DNA of 64,000 bases from assembly GCA_017437045.1 (NCBI GenBank), contig JAFSBY010000034.1, positions 46,030 through 110,029 of the forward strand, read 5' to 3'. Origin of the DNA: Alistipes sp. (GTDB taxonomy: Bacteria > Bacteroidota > Bacteroidia > Bacteroidales > Rikenellaceae). The notes beneath the pieces were generated by a model. That model was not told the DNA's origin and did no database searches. It saw nothing but the letters and a program-made list of their open reading frames with translations. Numbering within the stretch: the first letter of the stretch is position 1; each line of letters starts with the position of its first letter. Of the stretch, positions 44,745 to 53,333 are shown one piece after another. The position numbers and the translations under genes were made by a program.

Positions 44745-45219
44745 CTTTCTGATCCATTTGGCTCTATAAAAATAGATAAAAAAAACGAAAGAACCAAATG
44801 AGGAGGAAGGAAATGGGGGGAGCGGGGGGGGCAAGGAATTGGCTACTTCACAGCCCTGCGGACTGCTCCGTGACGCCTTTCCCCTCCGCTCGCCGCGGGG
44901 GCCCTTGCCACACGACACGAATGTGTCGATCAAGCCCCTCCTTTTGCAAGGAGGGGTTTGGGGAGGATGTAAGACGTGCTCTCTGCAAAGGGAGCGTTTG
45001 CAAGGGGATTGGCTACTTCGCTCGCTGTTAGCTCGCTCCGTGACGCCTTTCCCCTCCGCTCGCCGCGGGGGCCCTTGCAAACGATCTCGGGATTCGAACT
45101 GCGAAGCAGTCGCGCGCTCACCATTGAAAATAAAATATAAGTGAGCGCGCAACCCCTGCTCGTAGTGAGCAATCCCCTTCTTGACGGAAAGATGCGGCAG
45201 CGAGTCGCACAACGTGCGT
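44745..45219. repeat. Repeat- and hairpin-rich spacer ahead of DUF4492-cydAB
   Basis: A 44-nt segment, GCTCCGTGACGCC to GGGCCCTTGC, is identical at 44865-44908 and 45035-45078 (period 170). CCCCTCCTT / AAGGAGGGG (44935-44956) is a hairpin, and GCGCGCTCAC (45112-45121) is inverted at 45141-45150. G runs of six and eight (44814-44830) lie about 70-90 bp from the DUF4492 start. I see no gene here. Confidence 0.75.
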
Positions 45220-45282
45220 TTTTTTGTTATAGTTTGTGGCTGATAAATAGCTTTATCAGGGCCACTAAACTATAACAAAAAA
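45220..45282. repeat. 63-nt palindrome between the spacer and tRNA-Ser
   Basis: TTTTTTGTTATAGTTT (45220-45235) is perfectly complementary to AAACTATAACAAAAAA (45267-45282). Inside, GTGGC pairs with GCCAC and TGATAAA with TTTATCA, giving a 28-bp stem with a 1-nt and a 2-nt bulge and a 4-nt loop. It overlaps the U tract of the tRNA terminator. Confidence 0.85.
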
Positions 45283-45306
45283 GCGACAGGATAATGATCC
45301 TGTCGC
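45277..45306 (-). terminator. Terminator of tRNA-Ser
   Basis: On the minus strand a perfect 10-bp stem GCGACAGGAT / ATCCTGTCGC is followed by TTTTTT, a canonical intrinsic terminator after the tRNA. Confidence 0.85.
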
Positions 45307-45328
45307 TCGCTGCCTTTTCGGCCCTTTG

Positions 45329-45416
45329 CGGAGAGAAGGGGATTCGAACCCCTGAAACGCTTTTGGCGTTTACTCACTTTCCAGGCGAGCCAGTTCAACC
45401 ACTCCTGCATCTCTCC
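45329..45416 (-). tRNA. tRNA-Ser (anticodon GGA)
   Basis: On the minus strand the 88-nt sequence opens GGAGAGATG and closes with TCTCTCC plus the discriminator G. The anticodon loop CTGGAAA carries GGA on a CTCGC/GTGAG stem with one G-U pair. A long variable arm (ACGCC..GGCG-type stem) confirms serine, and the T arm is AGGGG TTCGAAT CCCCT. No encoded CCA. Confidence 0.95.
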
Positions 45417-45501
45417 TTTTTGTGGTTGCGGAGGGCAAAGGTAACACAAAAATCCTGATTTTGCAAAAGGATTTGCAGTTTGCCCGAGCCTAACCGTTCA
45501 A

Positions 45502-48330
45502 TTAGAACATGTTGTCGTACATCGACTGCGACTTGTCATACTTCAGATCCTGTAACGAGGAGGCCTTCACGCCGATGTTGAAACTCCAACTGCGGTGGAA
45601 TCCAAACGGAATCCACGAGAAGGACATCTGCCAACAGTGTAGGTCGCGTGTGATCGATATGGCCGAGGTGGTCAGCTCGTTGGCCTTGATGTCGTAACCG
45701 CCCTGGAACGTTACACCCATCTTGGGCGTGAGGTTGAGCGATCCGTTGAATCCGATCGTCTGCGTGATGTTGCGCCTGAAGCCGGTGGTGCCATTATTGA
45801 CATAGGCCACCGAGTAGTTGATCGCGTAGTTGAATCCGAAGTTCCACGGCAACGAGAAGTCGTAGTAGGTTTGGGCCATGTATTGCCTTCGTAGCGTGGG
45901 ATCCATGTGCCCGTAGGGGTCGTAGAAGGGGTTCTGATACTCCGGCGGGATGCTGTTGATGTCATTCATGGCCGGTTGCGAATTGTCCTGACGCGATTTG
46001 AAGGTGTAACCAAACGACCAACCCAGCGAGGTGATACGGCCCGGGAAGAAGAGCTTGTCGTAGCGAATACCCTGCGGCGTGACCTTGTAGGGGTCGAGGG
46101 TGGTCGAGAAGTTGATACCGAAGTTCTTGAAGAGCGTCGTACGGAACGATACGGGGATGGTCGAAAGACGCATCGAGTCGGCCAGGAAGTTGTACGAGGC
46201 ACTCAAACGCAACTCGTCAATGAGCTTGATCTTCTTCACGCCCGATGTGTCGCGCTTCGAGAGCACCTTCATCTCGAGGTTTTGCGAGAGCGAGAAGTTC
46301 ATCGACATGGCGCGACCCGATGAGGGGACGCCGTAGGCATTGATCGCATAGGGCGAATAGGTCGTAAAACGGCCCGTGGAATCGACCTGGCGTGTGCGGT
46401 AGTAGCCGTACTTCGGGTCCGAGAAGTCGGGCGCATAGGAGAAACCGATCGACGGGGTGATCGTGTGGCGGATGGCCTGGATCTTGCGATCGCGCTTCTT
46501 CTTCGTGAAGTCGAACATACCGTAGAGCGTCGTCGAGGCCGAGGCCGAGAGCGAGTAGTTGTAGAGGCGGTAGAAACCATACTCGGCATCGAGCGTATCG
46601 GTCTGGTTTGTCTGCGGATTCCATTCGTACTCCTGACGCTTGAAATACCACTTCTCGTTGTAGTTGAAGGTCGGGGTGAAATTGATGTAGTTCAGGATGT
46701 TGAACGAGGCCGACACGGGCAGCGAGTGCTCGACGCCGTTCTTCATGTTGTCGAAGGTCTTCTTCGAGAAGATCTCATCCTCGGTCGTGGTCACCGAGTT
46801 GGTCAGCTTACCCGTATATTGCATCGAAATCTTCTCATACCAGCGATCCTTGCCCACCTTCTCCTTGCGTTTGAAGGGGTAGACGCGCGAGACGTTGAAG
46901 ACCATCGTCGGCAGCGTCACGGCGATAGATTTGTTTTGCGAGTTCTGCGAAATGGCCATGTTGGCCGAGAGCGAGAAGGGGGTACCTGCCCAATTCTTCG
47001 AGAAGGAGATCGACGAGTTGGTCTGCGTCGAAAGCATGTCGTTGAGGTTCGTCGCCGAATATTTGCTGTAACCGCTCGTGGCGAAGTTCACCGAGGCAGA
47101 GAAGGTCGTTCCGGGGTTGGCCTTGGCATCCTGCTGGTGGGTCCACTGCACGCGGAAGTTCTGTTGCTTGAGGTAGTCGGGCTCGCCCTTTTCGCCGGTG
47201 ACGATGTTCGAGTATTGCAGGTTGAAGCTGCCGCTGTATTTGTAACGTTTGATGTAACGCGAAGCGGCCGAGGCCTCCCACGAACCGAGCGTATAGAAAC
47301 CTCCGCGCACGGCCAGATCGGCATGATCACCGAGCGTGAAGTAGTAACCCAAATCGCGCAGGAAGAAGCCCTTCGTGTACTCCTCACCGAAGGTGGGCAT
47401 CAGCAGACCCGACTTGGGACCCGAACTGATCGGGAAGAAACCCTCGGGGATGCCGAGGAAGTAGATCGGCACATCCTCCATGACCAGGTAGGCCGGACCC
47501 GTTACGACCTTCTTGCCCGGAATGACCTTGGCTTTGGTCATGGCCAGGTAGAAGTGCGGGTGGTCCGTATTCTCGCAGGTCGTGTACTTACCATTCTCGA
47601 TATTGACCGTGTTGTCGGTCATCTTCTTCACCGAACCGCCCACGAGCCAGCCGTCGCCCTGCTGGGTGGCTACCCCCTTGATCTTGGCCTTCTTCGAGTC
47701 GAGGTTGTAGGTGATCGTGTCCATCTTGTAGCTCTCCTCGCCCTCGGTGTACTCGGGTTTGGTCACGATGGCCTTGCCGTCGAGCGAGTCGGGCTTACCG
47801 TAGGCATAGACGAGCTTCGAGTTGAGGTCAATGCGCATGAAGTCGGCCTTCAGATTGCTGGTCTGATAGCTGACATCGCCCTGGTTGTAGATGTAAACTA
47901 ACTTGTTACGTACGTCATAGACCAACGAGTCGGAGTTCTTACCCTGAATCGGGGCCTCGAGTGGCTTCTGGGCCGGGCGGGGCTGACGCACCGAGTCTTG
48001 TTGGGTGGAGTCACGACGGATCGAGTCTTGAGCGATCGAATCGACCGCGGAAGCGGCATTCGTCGTAGAGTCGGTCGTGGGGGCTTGCAATTCCCGTACG
48101 CGCAGGTTACGCTGGCGACGTGCGGCACGACGCGCACTGCGCTCGGATTGAACCGTCGGGGCGGATGCCAAGGCGGAATCCGGAGCCGGAGCGGTGGCTA
48201 CACGCAGGCTGTCCTCGAGATACGACGCAACAAAGCCGTTGGATGACCCAAATCCAAAGACGAGTTGGGCAAAACAGGCGGCAATGAAGGCCGAAAGCAG
48301 ATATTTTGTAGTCCTTTTCTTCAAAATCAA
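45502..48330 (-). CDS. lptD: LptD-like LPS assembly outer-membrane protein, likely TTG start
   Basis: A large (about 940 residues) protein with an OstA/LptA-like N-terminal domain (YTEGEESYKMDTITYNLDSK; DNTVNIENGKYTTCENTDHPHF) and a long C-terminal beta-barrel, as in Bacteroidetes LptD, which inserts lipopolysaccharide at the cell surface. The only ATG in frame, at 48555, would place 75 residues without any export logic ahead of the signal and overlap the amidase. The signal KRTTKYLLSAFIAACFAQLVFGF follows two in-frame TTG codons at 48328-48330 and 48322-48324, so I favour a TTG start there. It is divergent from the amidase gene. Confidence 0.85.
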   Translation of the reverse strand: MILKKRTTKYLLSAFIAACFAQLVFGFGSSNGFVASYLEDSLRVATAPAPDSALASAPTVQSERSARRAARRQRNLRVRELQAPTTDSTTNAASAVDSIAQDSIRRDSTQQDSVRQPRPAQKPLEAPIQGKNSDSLVYDVRNKLVYIYNQGDVSYQTSNLKADFMRIDLNSKLVYAYGKPDSLDGKAIVTKPEYTEGEESYKMDTITYNLDSKKAKIKGVATQQGDGWLVGGSVKKMTDNTVNIENGKYTTCENTDHPHFYLAMTKAKVIPGKKVVTGPAYLVMEDVPIYFLGIPEGFFPISSGPKSGLLMPTFGEEYTKGFFLRDLGYYFTLGDHADLAVRGGFYTLGSWEASAASRYIKRYKYSGSFNLQYSNIVTGEKGEPDYLKQQNFRVQWTHQQDAKANPGTTFSASVNFATSGYSKYSATNLNDMLSTQTNSSISFSKNWAGTPFSLSANMAISQNSQNKSIAVTLPTMVFNVSRVYPFKRKEKVGKDRWYEKISMQYTGKLTNSVTTTEDEIFSKKTFDNMKNGVEHSLPVSASFNILNYINFTPTFNYNEKWYFKRQEYEWNPQTNQTDTLDAEYGFYRLYNYSLSASASTTLYGMFDFTKKKRDRKIQAIRHTITPSIGFSYAPDFSDPKYGYYRTRQVDSTGRFTTYSPYAINAYGVPSSGRAMSMNFSLSQNLEMKVLSKRDTSGVKKIKLIDELRLSASYNFLADSMRLSTIPVSFRTTLFKNFGINFSTTLDPYKVTPQGIRYDKLFFPGRITSLGWSFGYTFKSRQDNSQPAMNDINSIPPEYQNPFYDPYGHMDPTLRRQYMAQTYYDFSLPWNFGFNYAINYSVAYVNNGTTGFRRNITQTIGFNGSLNLTPKMGVTFQGGYDIKANELTTSAISITRDLHCWQMSFSWIPFGFHRSWSFNIGVKASSLQDLKYDKSQSMYDNMF

Positions 48331-48352
48331 CGTAAAATACCGATTTTTTTTG

Positions 48353-48360
48353 TACTTTTG
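48353..48360 (+). promoter_or_regulatory. -7 box of the amidase operon
   Basis: TACTTTTG about 120 bp upstream of the amidase ATG; the leader would be long. The region also overlaps the start of divergent lptD. Confidence 0.45.
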
Positions 48361-48478
48361 CCGACAAAGTCGGCAAACCACCTCACGGGCGCTCGGTTTT
48401 CGCTCCCCAAGGGTCGGTAAAGACGGACAAAGATAGGTAAAAAAATAGAGATAGACACACTTTTCAACCCTTAAAAAT

Positions 48479-49771
48479 ATGCGCGCGCGTAGTTTTCTGC
48501 CTCTTTTGGCTCTTTTTGTGGCTCTTTTGACCCAGGCTATCGCCAATCCGACCAACTACGGTATTGGTACCGTGGTCTTGGATGCCGGACATGGCGGCTC
48601 TGATCCGGGGGCAGTCTATGGGGGTGTGCGCGAGAAGGATTTGACGCTGAAGGTTGTCTTGCGGCTGGGTCGGAAGATCGAGAGCGGGATGCCCGGTGTA
48701 AAGGTGGTCTATACGCGTACGAGCGATCGTGCGTTGGCGGCAACCAAGGTCGATGACCTGCAAAAGCGTGCCGACATAGCCAATCGGGCCGAGGGTGATC
48801 TGTTTATCTCGGTCCATGTCAATGCGGCCAAGTCGCCCCAGGCGCATGGTGTGGAGACGCTGATCATGGGTGAGACGCCGAAGGAGCAGAGCCGCAACGA
48901 GGATGCCCTCTATTCGACCAACCGCGACGACCTGCTCGATATGTCGAACGAGCGCGAGGCGGCCATCGTGCGGGCCTATATCCAAAATCTGCAATTCACC
49001 TACGGACAATATAGCGAGGCGATGGCGCGTTGTCTGCAAAATCGTTACGTGAAGTCGGGGCGTTACTCGCGCGGGGTGAAACGACAGCCGTTGCGCGTGC
49101 TCTACGCTTCGAATATGCCGGGCATCTTGACCGAGATCGGCTTCTTGTCGCACAAACAGGACTTTGCCTATTTGAAGAGCGATAAGGGGTTGGATCGGAT
49201 CGTGGAGGATATTTATCAGGCCGTGCGCGACTATTCGGACTATGTGCTGGAGGCGCGTCGAGCCGAGGAGCAGCCGCTCGATGAGGCACAGACGCGTCCC
49301 GTAGAGCCGGAGGCGACGACCGAGGCGGTGACCCCGCCCTCGAAACAGATGGAGCCGACGCTCTACGATCCGCGACTCTATCAATCGAAGGAGAAGAACT
49401 CGGAGCAGACCGCTGCAAAACCGCAGGCGGAGCAGTCGGCGGCTGTAACCCCGGGGGAGAAACCCGCGGCAAAACCCGCTACAAAGCCGGCAACCGAGCA
49501 GCAGGGCGCGACAAAGCAATACTATACGGTGCAGGTGATGGCCTCGAAAAAGCAGCTGTCGCTCAACTCGTCCGATTTTAAGCGGTATAAAGGACGGGTG
49601 CATCAATACGAGAGTGAGGGCACATATCGTTATAAGTATGGCGTGGGTCGCTATGCGACGCGCGGTGAGGCGATCGAGGCGGCAGCTGTCGTGCAGAAGA
49701 CCTTCCCGCAGGCCTTTGTGGTGGCGGTCGAGGATGGCCGTACGGTAGTCACTCAAACGAAAAAGCGATAA
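48479..49771 (+). CDS. N-acetylmuramoyl-L-alanine amidase with C-terminal SPOR domain
   Basis: A 430-residue periplasmic enzyme that cleaves the bond between muramic acid and the peptide stem. After a signal (ending AIAN) the Amidase_3 domain shows the zinc-binding His in VVLDAGHGGSDPGA, the second in FISVHVNAA, and the catalytic Glu in GILTEIGFLSHKQD. A Pro/Glu/Ala linker leads to a SPOR domain (TVQVMASKKQLSL to FVVAVEDG) that binds denuded glycan at the septum. The MCE gene follows 7 bp later. Confidence 0.92.
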   Translation: MRARSFLPLLALFVALLTQAIANPTNYGIGTVVLDAGHGGSDPGAVYGGVREKDLTLKVVLRLGRKIESGMPGVKVVYTRTSDRALAATKVDDLQKRADIANRAEGDLFISVHVNAAKSPQAHGVETLIMGETPKEQSRNEDALYSTNRDDLLDMSNEREAAIVRAYIQNLQFTYGQYSEAMARCLQNRYVKSGRYSRGVKRQPLRVLYASNMPGILTEIGFLSHKQDFAYLKSDKGLDRIVEDIYQAVRDYSDYVLEARRAEEQPLDEAQTRPVEPEATTEAVTPPSKQMEPTLYDPRLYQSKEKNSEQTAAKPQAEQSAAVTPGEKPAAKPATKPATEQQGATKQYYTVQVMASKKQLSLNSSDFKRYKGRVHQYESEGTYRYKYGVGRYATRGEAIEAAAVVQKTFPQAFVVAVEDGRTVVTQTKKR

Positions 49772-49778
49772 ATGAAAT

Positions 49779-50822
49779 ATGAAAAGAGAGGTTAAAATCG
49801 GTATTTTTGCCGTGGCGATGATTCTCCTGGCATGGGGTGGCATTCGCTTCTTGAGCGGGCTGGATATATTCAGCCGCAATGTGACCTATTTGGCTGCCTA
49901 TGAGCAGGTCAATGGCGTGCAGGAGGCTTCGGCCGTGATGGTGCGCGGTGTGAAGGTCGGCTCGGTGGCAAAAATTGAGTTGAATCCGCAGTGCGGAAAG
50001 GTGGTTTTGCACCTGAATGTCCGCAGCTCGTATCAGATTCCGAACGACTCGGAGGCACGCATCTATAGCGATGGTTTGCTGGGTGGCAAGGCCGTGGAGC
50101 TGATCTATGGTCATTCGTCGGTCATGCTCGAGGAGGGCGATACGATTCGTTCGAGCCACGATCGGGATCTGATGGCTGTAGCCGGCTCGGAGTTAGAGTT
50201 CTTTAAGCAACGTTTCTCGGTCTTGGCTGATGATCTGACGCGCCTGTTAGGCAACCTGAATCAGATCATGGAGACCAATGCCGCCAATTTAGAGTCGTCG
50301 TTACAAAACGTGGAATCGATTACGGACGATGTGGCCGAATTGCTCGATAGCGAAAAGCAGAATTTGGCGCGAGCCGTGGAGAGCCTGTCGGAGTTCTCGA
50401 CCATGCTGGGCGAGAATACGGAGCGCGTGGATAGCCTGCTTGGCGGGGTAAACCATCTGGTGCTGACGCTCGAGGAGCAACAATTTGCCGAGCAGTTGAG
50501 CAGTGCTGTCGGTCGTCTGGATACGCTGCTGAAGGAGCTCAACGAGGGAGAGGGTACCCTGGGGCAGTTGTTGCACGACGAGGCAATGTATGGCAACCTG
50601 ACCGAGGCGAGTGCCAATCTGGCGGCGTTGCTGGCCGATTTGAAGGCCAATCCGGCACGTTATGTTCACCTCTCGGTGTTTGGTAAGGATGCCGCCAAGT
50701 CGGAGGCCCAGGCCGCCAAGCGAGCAGCCAAAGAGCAGGAGAAAGCGGCAAAAAAGCAGGCAAAGGTAGCCAAGAAGGAGGCCAAAGCAGCTAAAAAAGC
50801 GGCGAAAACAGCCGATAAGTAA
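49779..50822 (+). CDS. MCE/MlaD-family lipid transport protein
   Basis: A 347-residue protein with one N-terminal TM helix (IGIFAVAMILLAWGGIRF) followed by an MCE domain (about residues 35-115: TYLAAYEQVNGVQEASAVMVRGVKVG). MlaD-type proteins form hexameric rings that ferry phospholipids across the periplasm. The following ~180 residues are helical, and a Lys/Ala-rich tail (AAKRAAKEQEKAAKK) ends the chain. Sited between the amidase and mutS2; LptD is divergent upstream, so several envelope genes cluster here. Partner MlaE/F genes are not in the window. Confidence 0.87.
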   Translation: MKREVKIGIFAVAMILLAWGGIRFLSGLDIFSRNVTYLAAYEQVNGVQEASAVMVRGVKVGSVAKIELNPQCGKVVLHLNVRSSYQIPNDSEARIYSDGLLGGKAVELIYGHSSVMLEEGDTIRSSHDRDLMAVAGSELEFFKQRFSVLADDLTRLLGNLNQIMETNAANLESSLQNVESITDDVAELLDSEKQNLARAVESLSEFSTMLGENTERVDSLLGGVNHLVLTLEEQQFAEQLSSAVGRLDTLLKELNEGEGTLGQLLHDEAMYGNLTEASANLAALLADLKANPARYVHLSVFGKDAAKSEAQAAKRAAKEQEKAAKKQAKVAKKEAKAAKKAAKTADK

Positions 50823-50828
50823 GGAGTG

Positions 50829-53318
50829 ATGATCTATCCGCATACGTTTGAACAAAAGATCGGCTTCGACCGCCTGCGTGAGCAGGTGGTCGAATGCTGT
50901 ACGATGCAGGCTGCACGACGCAAAGTGGCCGAGCAGGGATTCTCGACCTCGCCCCGCGAGATCGAGCGTCGCTTGCTGTTGGCTGACGAGATGCGCCAGC
51001 TGCTGATGATGGAGTATGACTTCCCGGGAGGGGAGTATCCCGACGTCGAGGAGTTGGTGGCCAAGTTGCGGGTCGAGGGGACCTTCCTCGATGGCGAGGA
51101 GATGCTCATGCTGCGTCGGGCACTCGATCTGGTCGGTATGGTGAGCTTCTTTATTCGGTATCGTGAGCAGGCCTATCCGACGCTGTGGAGCCTTACGCGC
51201 AACGTGGCCACCTTCCCGAGCCTGGTGGCTACGATCGACAATGTGGTGGACGATCATGGTGAGGTGCGCGATGCGGCCTCGCCCGAATTGCAATACCTGC
51301 GCAGTTCGATTCGGGAGCGCGAGGGGCAGGCCGCTAAACGCTTGCAGCAGGTGTTGCAGCAGGCCAAACGGGCCGGAATCGTGGAGGCCGATGCACAGCT
51401 CTCGGTGCGCGACGGTAAGACGGTGATCCCCGTTTCGGCGGCCAATAAACGCAAGTTGGCGGGCTTCATCCACGACGAATCGGCTACGGGGCGCACCTTC
51501 TATGTTGAGCCGGTCGAGGTCGTGGAGCTGAACAACGAGTTGCGTGAGCTGGAGTATGCCGAGCGCCGCGAGGTGGTGCGTATCCTGACCGAGCTGACCG
51601 AGGAGATTCGTCCCGAGGCGGAGCTGATAGCCGCCTCGAGTGACTACCTGGCCGAGATCGACATGTTGCGTGCCAAAGGACGCTGGGCCTCGGAGAATCG
51701 GTGTGTGCGACCGATTTTGTCGATGGACGATCGGCTGGTGTTGCGCGATGCGCGCCATCCGATCCTGGAGCAGACGCTGCGCAGCCAGGGGCGTGAGATT
51801 GTACCCCTCTCGCTCGAGTTGGATCGTCATAAACATCTGCTGGTCATTTCAGGTCCGAATGCCGGTGGTAAGTCGGTCTGCCTGAAGACGACCGGCATTG
51901 TGCAGTATATGTGTCAATGCGGCTTTTTGGTGCCCGCGTCGGAGAGTACGGAGCTGCCTATCTTTCGCTCGCTGATGATCGATATTGGCGATGAGCAGTC
52001 GATGGATAACGACCTTTCGACCTATTCGTCACACCTGCACAATATGCGCCAGATGCTGGCCGGAGCCTCGCCCGAGACGTTGGTGCTCATCGACGAGTTC
52101 GGATCGGGTACCGAACCGATCATCGGAGGTGCGATAGCCGAGGCGATTCTGGAGCGATTGCGTGAAAAGGGGTGTTATGGTGTCATCACGACCCACTATG
52201 CCAATATTAAATATTATGCCTCTTCGACCGACGGAATTGCCAACGGAGCCATGGCCTTCGATGTGCAGCAGATTCGCCCGCTGTTCCGCCTGGAGATGGG
52301 TAAGCCGGGCAGTTCGTTTGCCATTGAGATAGCTCGCAAAATGGGTCTGCCGGAGGAACTGATCCGTCGGGCGAGTGAGAAGGCCGGATCGGATCATATC
52401 AATCTGGAGAAGCAGTTGCGCGAGATTGCCCGCGATAAACACTATTGGGAGCAAAAGCGCGACCGCATCCGTCAGACCGATCGCAAGGTCGAGGAGCTGG
52501 AGCAGAACTACTCCGAGCAGTTGCAAAAGATCCGAGCCGAGCGGCAGGAGATTTTGCGCCGGGCCAAGCAGGAGGCGCAGGAGCTGATTGCGGGGGCCAA
52601 CAAACAGATCGAGAATACGATCAAGACGATCCGCGAATCGCAAGCCGAGAAGGAATTGACCCGTTTGGCACGCAAGGAGTTGGAGGATTTCCGCGAACGC
52701 GTGGAGGCGGCCGATGAGGCGGCACGTCAAGAGAAGATACAACACGAATTGGAGCGCATCGAGCGTCGTCGCCAACGACGCGAAGAGCGTAAAACCAAGC
52801 AGGGGGCAAAGCCGGCCGAGCAGCCGATGGCTGTGGCCGAAAAACCGCGTGAAGTGGTGGTCGGCTCGAAGGTGAAGATGGTCGGTCAGGATGTTGTAGG
52901 TGTGGTACAGTCGATGCAGGGTCGCAAGGCGCAGGTCGCCTTCGGGCAGTTGCTGACGACGGTCGATAAGGCGTTGCTGACGGTCATCTCAAGTGCCGAA
53001 TACCGCGAAGCAACTCGTCCGACGACACCTCGCACGGTCTATTCGTCGGATATCTCGGCCCGCAAGCTCAATTTCCGCGACCATATTGATGTGCGCGGTA
53101 TGCGTGCTGTAGAGGCTCTGGAGGAGGTGCGTGATCTGGTCGATGATGCCATCATGCTCGGTATCGGGTCGGTGACAATCCTCCACGGTAAGGGAACGGG
53201 AGCCCTCAAAGAGGAGATTCGCCGCTATCTGCGCTCGGTCAAGGAGGTAGCCTCGGCCAAAGATGAGCATGCCGATCGCGGTGGTGCCGGAATTACGATT
53301 GTAACCTTTCATCCATAG
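50829..53318 (+). CDS. mutS2: MutS2-family ATPase with Smr domain
   Basis: An 829-residue protein. After an N-terminal clamp it has the MutS ATPase: Walker A GPNAGGKSVCLKT, the D-E motif in VLIDEFGSGTEP, and an H-loop TTHYANIKYYA. A long coiled-coil segment (about residues 500-660) separates it from the Smr nuclease-like domain at the C-terminus (IDVRGMRAVEALEEV; TILHGKGTGALKEEI). MutS2 acts on branched or stalled-ribosome nucleic acids rather than classical mismatch repair. I prefer the ATG at 50829, preceded by AAGGAGTG, over the GTG three bases earlier. It begins 6 bp after the MCE gene. Confidence 0.94.
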   Translation: MIYPHTFEQKIGFDRLREQVVECCTMQAARRKVAEQGFSTSPREIERRLLLADEMRQLLMMEYDFPGGEYPDVEELVAKLRVEGTFLDGEEMLMLRRALDLVGMVSFFIRYREQAYPTLWSLTRNVATFPSLVATIDNVVDDHGEVRDAASPELQYLRSSIREREGQAAKRLQQVLQQAKRAGIVEADAQLSVRDGKTVIPVSAANKRKLAGFIHDESATGRTFYVEPVEVVELNNELRELEYAERREVVRILTELTEEIRPEAELIAASSDYLAEIDMLRAKGRWASENRCVRPILSMDDRLVLRDARHPILEQTLRSQGREIVPLSLELDRHKHLLVISGPNAGGKSVCLKTTGIVQYMCQCGFLVPASESTELPIFRSLMIDIGDEQSMDNDLSTYSSHLHNMRQMLAGASPETLVLIDEFGSGTEPIIGGAIAEAILERLREKGCYGVITTHYANIKYYASSTDGIANGAMAFDVQQIRPLFRLEMGKPGSSFAIEIARKMGLPEELIRRASEKAGSDHINLEKQLREIARDKHYWEQKRDRIRQTDRKVEELEQNYSEQLQKIRAERQEILRRAKQEAQELIAGANKQIENTIKTIRESQAEKELTRLARKELEDFRERVEAADEAARQEKIQHELERIERRRQRREERKTKQGAKPAEQPMAVAEKPREVVVGSKVKMVGQDVVGVVQSMQGRKAQVAFGQLLTTVDKALLTVISSAEYREATRPTTPRTVYSSDISARKLNFRDHIDVRGMRAVEALEEVRDLVDDAIMLGIGSVTILHGKGTGALKEEIRRYLRSVKEVASAKDEHADRGGAGITIVTFHP

Positions 53319-53333
53319 AAACAAGTAGCGACT

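Noticed and set aside
45086-45106. A T-arm-like GGGATTCGAACT in the spacer as a second tRNA or a tRNA fragment
   Set aside because: The bases flanking the TTCGAAT loop do not pair, and no acceptor or anticodon arm is present.
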